Source: Psychrobacillus antarcticus (lineage in GTDB: Bacteria > Bacillota > Bacilli > Bacillales_A > Planococcaceae). Taken from it: 64,000 bases of DNA. The stretch is taken from contig NZ_JAIZDB010000010.1 of NCBI RefSeq assembly GCF_029533155.1, positions 21,141 through 85,140 of the forward strand. Reading direction: 5' to 3'. Shown here piece by piece: positions 18,695 through 26,499 of this stretch. The position numbers were made by a program, and so were the translations under genes. A model generated the notes under the pieces. That model saw only the letters and a program-made list of their open reading frames with translations. It was not told the DNA's origin and made no database searches. How positions within the stretch are numbered: the stretch's first letter is position 1; every line of letters starts with the position of its first letter.

Positions 18695-19544
18695 CGCCCC
18701 CTATTCTTAGCAACTTCCTTAAACGATTAACTGCTTCTTCATTTGCTAACCTTGCATCTTCTACCCCCTCATACTCTATCGATAGCCACCCAGTGTATTG
18801 AATTTCTTTTAATCCATTTACAATATATTCAAGATTTACTTTACCATCTCCCGGAATCACTCCGATTAGTTCGATTCCTTCTGTTGAATGAAAACCCTTC
18901 AATTGCTCATTTTCTTCTTTTTCACGGAAATCTTTAAAGTGGACATGGACTATATCACTCTTCATCTGTTCAAATGCCTCCTCAGGTGGCTCATGAACAA
19001 GCAAAAAATTTCCCGTATCAAAGGTCGATTTGACGTAAGGACTATTAACTTCTCGGATTATATTATTTACCTGTGTGCTTTTTCCCGCTAATAATCCATG
19101 GTTTTCTAGAGCAAGATAGACTTTTTCTTTTTCTGCTACTTCAGCACATCTTCTTAAGGCATTCACTATTAACTCAGCACCATTTTCAAAAGATAAATTC
19201 TTATGCAGATCACCACAAAACACACGGACTATATTAGTACCTAGCTTTTTGGCAACCTGAATACCATCTAAAACCTTGAGTACCTCTTTATCCTGTTCTT
19301 CTTTAGAATCCTTTACAAAATTATTGGAAACATCATAAGCAGATACCTTTAAATTGTTTTTCTTTAAAGCTTTTTTTACTGATTCAATCTCCTGCTCCAT
19401 ATCGCCAGGATTTTCCCAGTAAAAGTCTAGTAACTCTACACCATCTAAAGAAATTCTCTTTGCATAATCAATAAAATCAAGCACAGACCAATTTTCCTTC
19501 TGTACAGTTGTAGCTAAACTGTACATACTTACACTTACCTTCAT
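18681..19544 (-). CDS. Sugar phosphate isomerase/epimerase (xylose-isomerase-like TIM barrel)
   Basis: A 287-residue TIM-barrel protein of the AP-endonuclease-2 superfamily. Typical strands are GVELLDFYWENPG, YLALENHGLLAGK (metal-ligand Glu), VKSTFDTGNFLL (Asp), VHVHFKDFREKE (His/Asp) and GWLSIEYEGVED (Glu), which together form a divalent metal site. Two adjacent ATGs end at 19547 and 19544; the second has the better spacing to AAAGGTGG and is used here. It overlaps the next gene by 14 bp. In Gfo/Idh loci such proteins isomerise keto sugars or cleave 3-keto-glycosides, so a joint role with the two Gfo/Idh enzymes is likely. Confidence 0.85.
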   Translation of the reverse strand: MKVSVSMYSLATTVQKENWSVLDFIDYAKRISLDGVELLDFYWENPGDMEQEIESVKKALKKNNLKVSAYDVSNNFVKDSKEEQDKEVLKVLDGIQVAKKLGTNIVRVFCGDLHKNLSFENGAELIVNALRRCAEVAEKEKVYLALENHGLLAGKSTQVNNIIREVNSPYVKSTFDTGNFLLVHEPPEEAFEQMKSDIVHVHFKDFREKEENEQLKGFHSTEGIELIGVIPGDGKVNLEYIVNGLKEIQYTGWLSIEYEGVEDARLANEEAVNRLRKLLRIGGDDHR

Positions 19545-19557
19545 CATAATCCCACCT

Positions 19558-20538
19558 TTAGATAGCATTTACCAAATGTTTCATGATAAATGATAATTTA
19601 TTTTCTTCGTGAAATGGATTACTCTCATGTGTGAATTGCGGATATACTTCGATCCTTTTTTCGGTTGATGACAAATGATTGTACGCAGCGAAGACCGTGG
19701 AAGGAGGTGTTACTGCGTCCTCAAGCCCTATTGTCATTAGTGTTGGACAAGTAATTTCATCACAAAAATGAACGGAATCTACATAACCTAAAGTACGCAT
19801 TACGTGATCGTATGTTTTATATTGAGGGTCAGATAGCTTAAAGTAGTTTACAATCTCCATGTACGGCCCTAAATTCGCAACTTCTAATGCGCGCTCAAAA
19901 TGTGCGTTAAATGGATAGTCGGCAATCACAAGATCAATATTTCCAACGAGTCCCGCTAAACTAAGAGCTAACCCACCTCCCTGTGAAGAACCTATTAATC
20001 CTAACTTAGTCATAGTTACTGGGGCATCGGCAGATCTTATCCATCTCTGTAGCATGAGAAGATCTTTATATACATTTGTATAGTAATAATTTGTTGGTTC
20101 CTGAATCCCATTTAGCATCCATCCAGGAAATCTACCGCCACTTATATATTTCGCAAAATCAGGAGACCCACCTTGACCACGAACGTCAAAGGAATATACA
20201 GCTACACCCAAAGAAGTCCATTTCAAGAAGTCAATCGGCATTCCATGACTTCCTGTATAACCATGGAAGTTTATAATAACAGGACACTTATCTACAGACT
20301 TTGGCTTTATCAAGAGCCCTGTTAAAGGAGTGCTATCCCAACTTTCAAATATAATGTCTGCAACCTCTACTGTTGGTACAGGATAATTTCTCCATACCAG
20401 ATCTACATTTGGAAGAATTGATATTAAACCATTCTTTTGATTCTCCCAAAATTGTTTAAAATCAGTGGGCTTATTAGTAAGCTTTGGCTTGTATTCTCTC
20501 AGTGCTTCTATTGGTAAATCTCCAACCTGTCTTCCCAT
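19558..20538 (-). CDS. Acetyl xylan esterase/cephalosporin-C deacetylase family (CE7) esterase
   Basis: A 326-residue alpha/beta hydrolase. The opening FKQFWENQKNG and the nucleophile elbow GSSQGGGLALSLAGL near residue 185 identify the AXE1/CE7 family; DVRGQGGSPDF near 119 is the family RGQG motif. The late Asp (GLEDAVTPPSTV) and His (THESNPF) complete the triad. It is a cytosolic enzyme without a signal peptide, so it would deacetylate imported acetylated oligosaccharides. It sits between an FAD oxidoreductase and the isomerase with short gaps. This is the strongest hint that the glycan is O-acetylated. Confidence 0.85.
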   Translation of the reverse strand: MGRQVGDLPIEALREYKPKLTNKPTDFKQFWENQKNGLISILPNVDLVWRNYPVPTVEVADIIFESWDSTPLTGLLIKPKSVDKCPVIINFHGYTGSHGMPIDFLKWTSLGVAVYSFDVRGQGGSPDFAKYISGGRFPGWMLNGIQEPTNYYYTNVYKDLLMLQRWIRSADAPVTMTKLGLIGSSQGGGLALSLAGLVGNIDLVIADYPFNAHFERALEVANLGPYMEIVNYFKLSDPQYKTYDHVMRTLGYVDSVHFCDEITCPTLMTIGLEDAVTPPSTVFAAYNHLSSTEKRIEVYPQFTHESNPFHEENKLSFIMKHLVNAI

Positions 20539-20566
20539 AATTTATCCCACACTACCTTTTATTTAT

Positions 20567-22129
20567 CTAGATTTTTTGATAAAATGATTCGGGCCACTCC
20601 AACTCAAAACCATCATTTCTAAGTTGATCTTGGAAATCCACTAACAATTGTTTGTTTTCGCGAACCTCTTTTGGTATTACGTCATTTTCTAAACAAAATG
20701 CCACTAATGCTCCACATGCTTCTCCTATATTCCATTCAGTTGGGTGCAAACGATAACAGCCATTCGTTATATGTGTAGTTCCAATATTTTTACAACCTGC
20801 CAATATATTATCTGCATCCTTCGGAATAATTGCTCCTAGTGGAATATGATACGGCAAAGCTTGAATATCGAGATATGTGCGTCCAGACATACTAGGATGT
20901 AGATCAATACTATATGAGCCTATGCCAATTCGATCCTCATATAGCTTCCCTGTCTTTCCATCATTATATAGAGGAGAAACATCTTGTTCGACAATCGTAT
21001 ATTCAGCTTTTATACGTCTAGATTCTCTTATATAAGGAGCTTTTGCCAGTCCATCTTCGGTCCCAAATATTTCCTTACATAGCTTTAACCCAGGATATCC
21101 TTTGCCTCCATCAGGTCTTGGAGCTTCCGTTTGTAACCAATATAAGAGCGATAGACTTAATTGTTTTGCTTGATATATATTTTTTTCTTTTTCTTCTATT
21201 GATACATCATAAATATTGCCTAAAAAGTAATCACTTTGTGGCCAATTCATTAAACTAACATCTTTTGAGGCATCAAGAGAACAAAACTGATTTTCATCAT
21301 AGATACGACGATACTCCCATAATGGAAATCCATTTTCTTCTCTGAACAACGTATACCGTCTCTTTTCTTTCGTTATTGGATGAGGAGCAAAGAAACTCAA
21401 ATATTTTTCTGGCCATATATTTGGATGGAAATCTTTCCAAAATGTATACATTTCCGGCTTCTCGATAACGTGATTTTCTCCTTCTCGATTTTCCATCGCG
21501 AGTACATAAGTAAAAGCTTGGATATCAATAGGATCTGCTTCTTCTAAAGCATTAGGTTCATGCCAATCACTCTTTCCTTCTGCTCCCGTAATGTATGGAA
21601 GATTCGCTAATGGAAGTAAATCACCTGATTCTGTCGCATCTATAAAATATAAGGCAGTAAACGTATCTTCTTTCCCTGTTGTAATGCTCTCAACTGAAAC
21701 ATCATATAGCCGTCTGCCTGCTCTATTCACGGACCTCACTACAGAATTTAACTCAATGGTTAGTAAGTTTCTTAATACATAGGGTAAAAGCATTTCATTT
21801 AATACTTGCAAACTGACTCGTGGATCGTGACACAAATTACTCACTAAACCATTTCCAGGATTAAATTTATCATTTTTCTCTTTCGGATCCATCATTTTCG
21901 TATAAAAATCTCTTATTTTTTCTCGATATGTTCGATATCTTTTAGTAGATCCGAATTCTTCAATCCATGGGTGTTCATCAGGAGGCACTCCTTGTGAAGT
22001 AGACTGCCCGCCGATCCAATCTGTCTCCTCTATTAAGATTACCCGTAATCCTTTGGCACATGCCGCTACAGCTGCTGCACAGCCACCTAGTCCTCCTCCG
22101 ACTATTACCAAATCTATTGTATTGTTCAT
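20567..22129 (-). CDS. FAD-dependent oxidoreductase (FAD_oxidored family), second paralogue
   Basis: A 520-residue flavoprotein starting with the canonical fold DLVIVGGGLGGCAAAVAACA and the downstream motif EETDWIGGQSTSQGVPPDEH. Later LYFIDATESGDLLPLA, EYTIVEQDVSP and ILAGCKNIGTTHITNGCYRL match the same family as 13469-15064. Its ATG follows directly on the stop of the Gfo/Idh gene (0 bp gap) with only a weak SD, so translation is probably coupled. Two related oxidases in one operon suggest two successive oxidations or different sugars of one polymer. Confidence 0.83.
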   Translation of the reverse strand: MNNTIDLVIVGGGLGGCAAAVAACAKGLRVILIEETDWIGGQSTSQGVPPDEHPWIEEFGSTKRYRTYREKIRDFYTKMMDPKEKNDKFNPGNGLVSNLCHDPRVSLQVLNEMLLPYVLRNLLTIELNSVVRSVNRAGRRLYDVSVESITTGKEDTFTALYFIDATESGDLLPLANLPYITGAEGKSDWHEPNALEEADPIDIQAFTYVLAMENREGENHVIEKPEMYTFWKDFHPNIWPEKYLSFFAPHPITKEKRRYTLFREENGFPLWEYRRIYDENQFCSLDASKDVSLMNWPQSDYFLGNIYDVSIEEKEKNIYQAKQLSLSLLYWLQTEAPRPDGGKGYPGLKLCKEIFGTEDGLAKAPYIRESRRIKAEYTIVEQDVSPLYNDGKTGKLYEDRIGIGSYSIDLHPSMSGRTYLDIQALPYHIPLGAIIPKDADNILAGCKNIGTTHITNGCYRLHPTEWNIGEACGALVAFCLENDVIPKEVRENKQLLVDFQDQLRNDGFELEWPESFYQKI

Positions 22130-23182
22130 TTATAAATATATTTCTTTCCCAGTGTTAGATGATTCATATACCGCACTTAACATTTTCATTATTTGAACGC
22201 CATCTTCAACTGGAGCCAACGTCTCTTTTCCCTCTAAACAGCATTCTACGAAATGATTTATTTCATTTGTAAATGCACCAACAAAGTCAAAACTTAAATT
22301 ATCGATTTGAGGAGTAATGTTTAATATAGTATTATTTTTCTCCGTTACTATTGCTATCTCTGGTTCTATTTCTGCTCCACCTTTTTCTCCAAACAACTTA
22401 ACATAGAGTTCATCTTCCTTTGCATGCAGCGTAAAGCTAACATCGACATATAAAGATGCACCATTTTCAAATCGAATAAGCGCGTTCGCTAAATCCTCTA
22501 CATCATTTAAGCTAGAATCATAGTCTGCAGCCTTGTAAAATGACAGATTTTCTATATTGCTTCTGTTCCCTAACTTAGCGTATACATTCCCACTTACCGA
22601 GACCGGACGCGGTTTCCCCATCAAATACCAACAAATATCAATCATATGCACACCTAAATCTAAAAGTGGTCCCCCTCCAGATTTTGAGCTATCACTGAAC
22701 CAACCCCCAGGATTCCCCAATCTTCTTATACAAGATGCTTTTGCATAATATATTTCTCCAAGCTCACCCTGATCGATAAATTGTTTAAGAATTTTTGTAT
22801 TACTTCCATGTCTTCTAACAAATCCAACCTGTAATATCTTCCCGGTTCTTTTTACAGCGGCTTCCACAGCCAATGCCTCTTCAACTGTTAAACTAAGTGG
22901 TTTTTCCACAAGCACATGCTTACCTGCTTCCAAGGCTGCAATCGCCATTTCTGCATGTGTATTATTCCAAGTACAAATACTTACGGCATCTATCTCACTA
23001 TTTTGTAGTAGTTCAATATAGTTGTTATAAAGATTTGTAACTCCGTATTTTTCACCTGAATTAGCTAGACGTTGTTCATTGCTATCACATAGTGCAACCA
23101 GCTGTGCTTTCTCGTTCCCGATATAAGGATTAATATGAAACTCTGATATAGAGCCACCACCGATTACTCCAACCTTTAACAT
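22130..23182 (-). CDS. Gfo/Idh/MocA family oxidoreductase
   Basis: A 350-residue enzyme with a classical start, KVGVIGGGSISEFHINPY, the EKP motif (VEKPLSLTVEEA) near residue 95, and GGGPLLDLGVHMIDICWY near 172. The ATG ending at 23182 has AAGGAGG 9 nt upstream; twelve codons further upstream in frame lack an SD. Cytosolic, NAD(P)-linked sugar oxidation is expected. It is followed without a gap by the FAD oxidoreductase. Confidence 0.9.
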   Translation of the reverse strand: MLKVGVIGGGSISEFHINPYIGNEKAQLVALCDSNEQRLANSGEKYGVTNLYNNYIELLQNSEIDAVSICTWNNTHAEMAIAALEAGKHVLVEKPLSLTVEEALAVEAAVKRTGKILQVGFVRRHGSNTKILKQFIDQGELGEIYYAKASCIRRLGNPGGWFSDSSKSGGGPLLDLGVHMIDICWYLMGKPRPVSVSGNVYAKLGNRSNIENLSFYKAADYDSSLNDVEDLANALIRFENGASLYVDVSFTLHAKEDELYVKLFGEKGGAEIEPEIAIVTEKNNTILNITPQIDNLSFDFVGAFTNEINHFVECCLEGKETLAPVEDGVQIMKMLSAVYESSNTGKEIYL

Positions 23183-23201
23183 AGTATCTTTCCTCCTTTT
23201 T

Positions 23202-24203
23202 CTAACTGTTATAAGCAATAATGGACGTTAATACCTGTGATTTTTTATCTATTAAATCCTTATAAGCTCCCGGGGCACTATTAAGATCAACTATTTCCGT
23301 TAAAAATGGTTGAACGTCTATCCGCTTTGTATTAACTAAGCGAAGATACTCAGCCACGTTTCTACCTTCCGTCCAGCGTACATACCCATATGGATAGTCC
23401 ATAGCTTGTAACTCATATTGCTTATCATACCGCCCTGGCCCACCAGCTCGAGAAATTAGGATTTGAGCTTCTTTAGCAAACATAAGTTCACGAGGGAAAT
23501 CTGGCTCTATATCCCCAACAATTACTACTTTCCCTTGGTTCCTAATCCACTTTAAGCTTTCATGAGTTAGGGGTGAACGCTTGCCACCTGCACATAATAA
23601 AACTGCATCTGCACCTTTATTATGTGTTGCTTTCATTAGTTCATTTTCCATATTACTCATCGAAGAAAAAGAGCTTATTCCGTCATGCTGAAGTATACTT
23701 ACTCGCTCTTCTGAAATGTCTAGTGCAATAACATTGAAAGCAGCTGCATTAGCTATTTTAGCAATCATTTGTCCTAGTAATCCTAAGCCGACCACAACCA
23801 CAGTTTCTCCAAATTCAAGTTTAGCCACTCTTAATGAGTGAATTGCAATTGCTCCTATACCAGCTAAAGCAGCTTGTTTCGGCTCCATATCCTCAGGTAC
23901 TTTAGCGCATAATGTTGTCGGCACTAGAAGGTACTCCGCATGCCCTACGAATGGTGCCCCGTAGCAAGCTACTATATCTCCAATCTGATAGTCTAAGACA
24001 CCTTCTCCACATTCTTCCACGACTCCCACTGCACTATATCCTAAAGAGATTTCCTTACCTTCACTTACTCCGATAAGTTCAATCTCTGTTCCCGGAGAGA
24101 CCGCCGAAAATAGGGTTTTTATCAATAAAAATGAAGGTTTGATTGTTGGATATTCTCTATCTAATATTTGAACTGCACCATTACTTGCAATAATTGATTT
24201 CAT
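23202..24203 (-). CDS. MDR-type (zinc-type) alcohol/polyol dehydrogenase
   Basis: A 333-residue medium-chain dehydrogenase. VSPGTEIELIGV, GYSAVGVVEECGEGV and GDIVACYGAPFVGHAEY form the GroES-like domain; VVVVGLGLLGQMIAKIA near 140 is the NAD-binding motif and LDISEERV the adenine-ribose loop. The four-cysteine structural zinc lobe is absent, as in short MDR subgroups related to BchC and threonine dehydrogenase-like proteins. The ATG ending at 24203 has AAGGAG 8 nt upstream. Probably oxidises a sugar or polyol intermediate. Confidence 0.83.
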   Translation of the reverse strand: MKSIIASNGAVQILDREYPTIKPSFLLIKTLFSAVSPGTEIELIGVSEGKEISLGYSAVGVVEECGEGVLDYQIGDIVACYGAPFVGHAEYLLVPTTLCAKVPEDMEPKQAALAGIGAIAIHSLRVAKLEFGETVVVVGLGLLGQMIAKIANAAAFNVIALDISEERVSILQHDGISSFSSMSNMENELMKATHNKGADAVLLCAGGKRSPLTHESLKWIRNQGKVVIVGDIEPDFPRELMFAKEAQILISRAGGPGRYDKQYELQAMDYPYGYVRWTEGRNVAEYLRLVNTKRIDVQPFLTEIVDLNSAPGAYKDLIDKKSQVLTSIIAYNS

Positions 24204-24215
24204 TTGACACACTCC

Positions 24216-25271
24216 TTAGTTGGAGAACCATTTTTTCAGATTATCTTTTACAAAAGCATCGTCATTTAAGTGTGGATACTCTGCATACACCCGATCAATC
24301 TCTTCGAATTGGTTTGGACTTAGTTTTTCTTTATCCAATAAACACCAATTCCCTTGAAGTAGTCCTTGTCTCTTTAAAACCTCATTAATCCCAGCAATAC
24401 TTCCTTTGAATTGATTGTTTGGATCAAAAAAGGCAGCATTTGCATCTGTTATTTCTTGGCCTAATGTTAACAATTCACTAGGAATTTGCTCCGCTGATTT
24501 ATATGTAGAAATCTTTCCAAATATCTCTACGGCTGTTTTTGTCCAAACCGACCAATGACCAAGTAGTCCTCCAACAATTTGTTTCGTTATTTTTTTATCT
24601 CCAACTCTAAATTTATAAGTTGTTAATAGATCATTTACTATATTGTCATCATTGCCTGTATAAATAGCTATTTCTTCATTTCGATCCGAGTTACATACCG
24701 CACGAATAACATCTATCGTTTGATATCTATTAAAGGGTGCAATTTTTATAGCATGAACATTCGATATATTTGCTATCTCTTTCCAAAAATCATATGAAAG
24801 AACCTTTCCCCCAACTGCTGGCTGCAAATAAAATCCGATTACAGGAATAATTTCCGATACCTTTTTAGTGCGAGCGATTAACTCGTCCTCTGAGACATCT
24901 TGTAATCCACCCATACTTAGTAAGCCAAGGTCATAATCAATTCTTTTTAAAAAGGTTGCTTCTTCTATCGCCTGTTCTGTTGGTCCACTAATACCTCCAA
25001 TTTTTATGAAGGAATCAGAGACCTTTGCTTTGGTTATTTCTTCCATCGCAAGAGTTAATACTTTTTCGTACAAATTAAATTGAGGGTCTCTTATTTCAAA
25101 CTGAGTTGTATGGACACCAACTGCAACCCCTCCAACTCCAGCTTCTATATAGTATCGGGTTAGTGCTCTCTGACTAGCTTCATCTAATTGTCTATCCACA
25201 GTAAGAGCTAGTGGATGGGCAGGAATCATCGCGCCTTTTAGCAAGCTTTTCTTTACTTCTTGCTTCAACAT
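24216..25271 (-). CDS. Dihydrodipicolinate synthase (DapA)/N-acetylneuraminate lyase family aldolase
   Basis: A 351-residue class I aldolase-type TIM barrel. AHPLALTVDRQLDEASQRAL and YIEAGVGGVAVGVHTTQF match the family N-terminus, and NVHAIKIAPFNRYQTIDV contains the likely Schiff-base Lys. Family members cleave or form 2-keto-3-deoxy sugar acids, sialic acid or dihydrodipicolinate. In this operon, cleavage of a 2-keto-3-deoxy acid made by the preceding oxidations is the simplest reading. It is somewhat longer than typical DapA (about 290-300). Its ATG overlaps the epimerase stop by 1 bp (TAATG). Confidence 0.85.
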   Translation of the reverse strand: MLKQEVKKSLLKGAMIPAHPLALTVDRQLDEASQRALTRYYIEAGVGGVAVGVHTTQFEIRDPQFNLYEKVLTLAMEEITKAKVSDSFIKIGGISGPTEQAIEEATFLKRIDYDLGLLSMGGLQDVSEDELIARTKKVSEIIPVIGFYLQPAVGGKVLSYDFWKEIANISNVHAIKIAPFNRYQTIDVIRAVCNSDRNEEIAIYTGNDDNIVNDLLTTYKFRVGDKKITKQIVGGLLGHWSVWTKTAVEIFGKISTYKSAEQIPSELLTLGQEITDANAAFFDPNNQFKGSIAGINEVLKRQGLLQGNWCLLDKEKLSPNQFEEIDRVYAEYPHLNDDAFVKDNLKKWFSN

Positions 25272-26287
25272 TAGAACGCCCCTTTTCTCTCTTGGAAGTG
25301 AGTTGGCTTATTGTAAGTTTCTCCTTTATTTATTAACCAATCAGCTGTCATATCAAGCATTTGCTGAAGCGATACTTTTGGATAGCCAAATAATTTATGT
25401 GCTTTAGATGCATTATTCAGCAATGCGGTATTCTGTTCTTCATTTACAAATACAGGAGAAACGTTAAAGCGCTTCCCAAATTCCTCCGCTAACCAACGAA
25501 CAGATAGTGTTTCAGGACCTGTAATATTCAATAACTTTGGTGGAGTGTCACAGTGCAATAAAGAGCGAACTGCATATTCATTTGCGTCACCTTGCCAAAT
25601 AACGTTCACACTTCCTGTTGTTAGATCCACCGCTTTACCTTCTAAAACACTTTTAGCAATTTCCAATAAAACCCCATACCTTAAGTCAATTGCGTAATTT
25701 AAGCGAAACAGGAGCATCGGAGTATTGTTTTTATGAGAAAAACTAGATAATACACGTTCACGACCTAAGCAAGATTGAGCGTATTCACCAATTGGATTTG
25801 GTGATACTTCCTCTGAACAATTTCCATTAACTACATTTGTTAAAGGGTATATATTCCCAGACGAGAATGCAACGATTCTCGAATTTTTATACTTATCAGC
25901 TACTCTTCCTGGTAAATAAGCGTTCATTGCCCACGTAAAATGTTCGTTGCCTGTAGTACCAAACTTATTTCCTGCCATAAAAATAACATTTTTTACATCA
26001 GGGAGTGATTGCAACTCTTCATCAATAAGTAAATCTACCGCAATTGTCTCAATTCCATAATCCTCAAGTTCTTTCCTTAAGTCTCCTGACGAAAATCGAG
26101 ATGCACCAATTACTTTTTTTTGTATACCAGCTTCCGTAATTGCACGTTTTGTCATTTTCGCTAAAGTAGGTCCCATTTTTCCACCCACTCCTAATATCAA
26201 TATATCTCCATCTAGTAATTTAATATCCTCAATTAGTTCTCTAGTTGGCTTCGTCATAAAATCCTCTAATTCTGTTAACGTCTTCAT
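25271..26287 (-). CDS. NAD(P)-dependent epimerase/dehydratase (extended SDR)
   Basis: A 338-residue protein with the SDR dinucleotide motif ILGVGGKMGPTLAKMTKRA (GxGGxxG) near residue 32, and VIFMAGNKFGTTGN near 98. The catalytic YxxxK motif is altered: GEYAQSCLGRERV has Tyr but the Lys position is Gly/Arg, so activity may differ from classical epimerases. It is the first gene of the 12-gene operon; AGGAG lies 7 nt before the ATG. The operator described at 26336-26356 lies 49 bp upstream. Confidence 0.82.
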   Translation of the reverse strand: MKTLTELEDFMTKPTRELIEDIKLLDGDILILGVGGKMGPTLAKMTKRAITEAGIQKKVIGASRFSSGDLRKELEDYGIETIAVDLLIDEELQSLPDVKNVIFMAGNKFGTTGNEHFTWAMNAYLPGRVADKYKNSRIVAFSSGNIYPLTNVVNGNCSEEVSPNPIGEYAQSCLGRERVLSSFSHKNNTPMLLFRLNYAIDLRYGVLLEIAKSVLEGKAVDLTTGSVNVIWQGDANEYAVRSLLHCDTPPKLLNITGPETLSVRWLAEEFGKRFNVSPVFVNEEQNTALLNNASKAHKLFGYPKVSLQQMLDMTADWLINKGETYNKPTHFQERKGAF

Positions 26288-26335
26288 TTAATCACTCCTG
26301 ATAATTTATCTATTATTATTTATTTATTAAAGGTT

Positions 26336-26356
26336 AAGTCTTTAAGTTGTCTTTAA
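26336..26356 (-). promoter_or_regulatory. Tandem operator (GTCTTTAA x2) of the catabolic operon
   Basis: The octamer GTCTTTAA occurs at 26338-26345 and 26349-26356, with an 11-bp period (one helical turn). A 21-bp stretch here matches 17 of 21 positions at 32201-32221 before the transporter operon. The position, about 50-70 bp upstream of the first start codon, suits an activator site near the -35 region. The adjacent regulator gene is the obvious candidate binder. Confidence 0.65.
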
Positions 26357-26404
26357 ATAATCAAATTTCAATAACTTCTTCAACATTAGTATTTATAATA
26401 CTTT

Positions 26405-26433
26405 TTGACAATTTAACATGTAGAACTTAAGAT
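26405..26433 (+). promoter_or_regulatory. Promoter of the palm-domain regulator gene
   Basis: TTGACA at 26405-26410 and TAAGAT at 26428-26433 with a 17-bp spacer. A reversed operator half-site-like sequence, TTAGAGACAC (26450-26459), lies just past the expected start of transcription, which would allow autoregulation. Confidence 0.55.
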
Positions 26434-26499
26434 AGATTAAATATTACATTTAGAGACACGTTTAGTTAAAAACTGTTTGTAAAATAGGAGGAATAGCAT

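Noticed and set aside
26288..26499. Riboswitch or T-box in the divergent region
   Set aside because: The sequence is AT-rich without a conserved aptamer core or specifier hairpin; the tandem operator explains the visible structure better.
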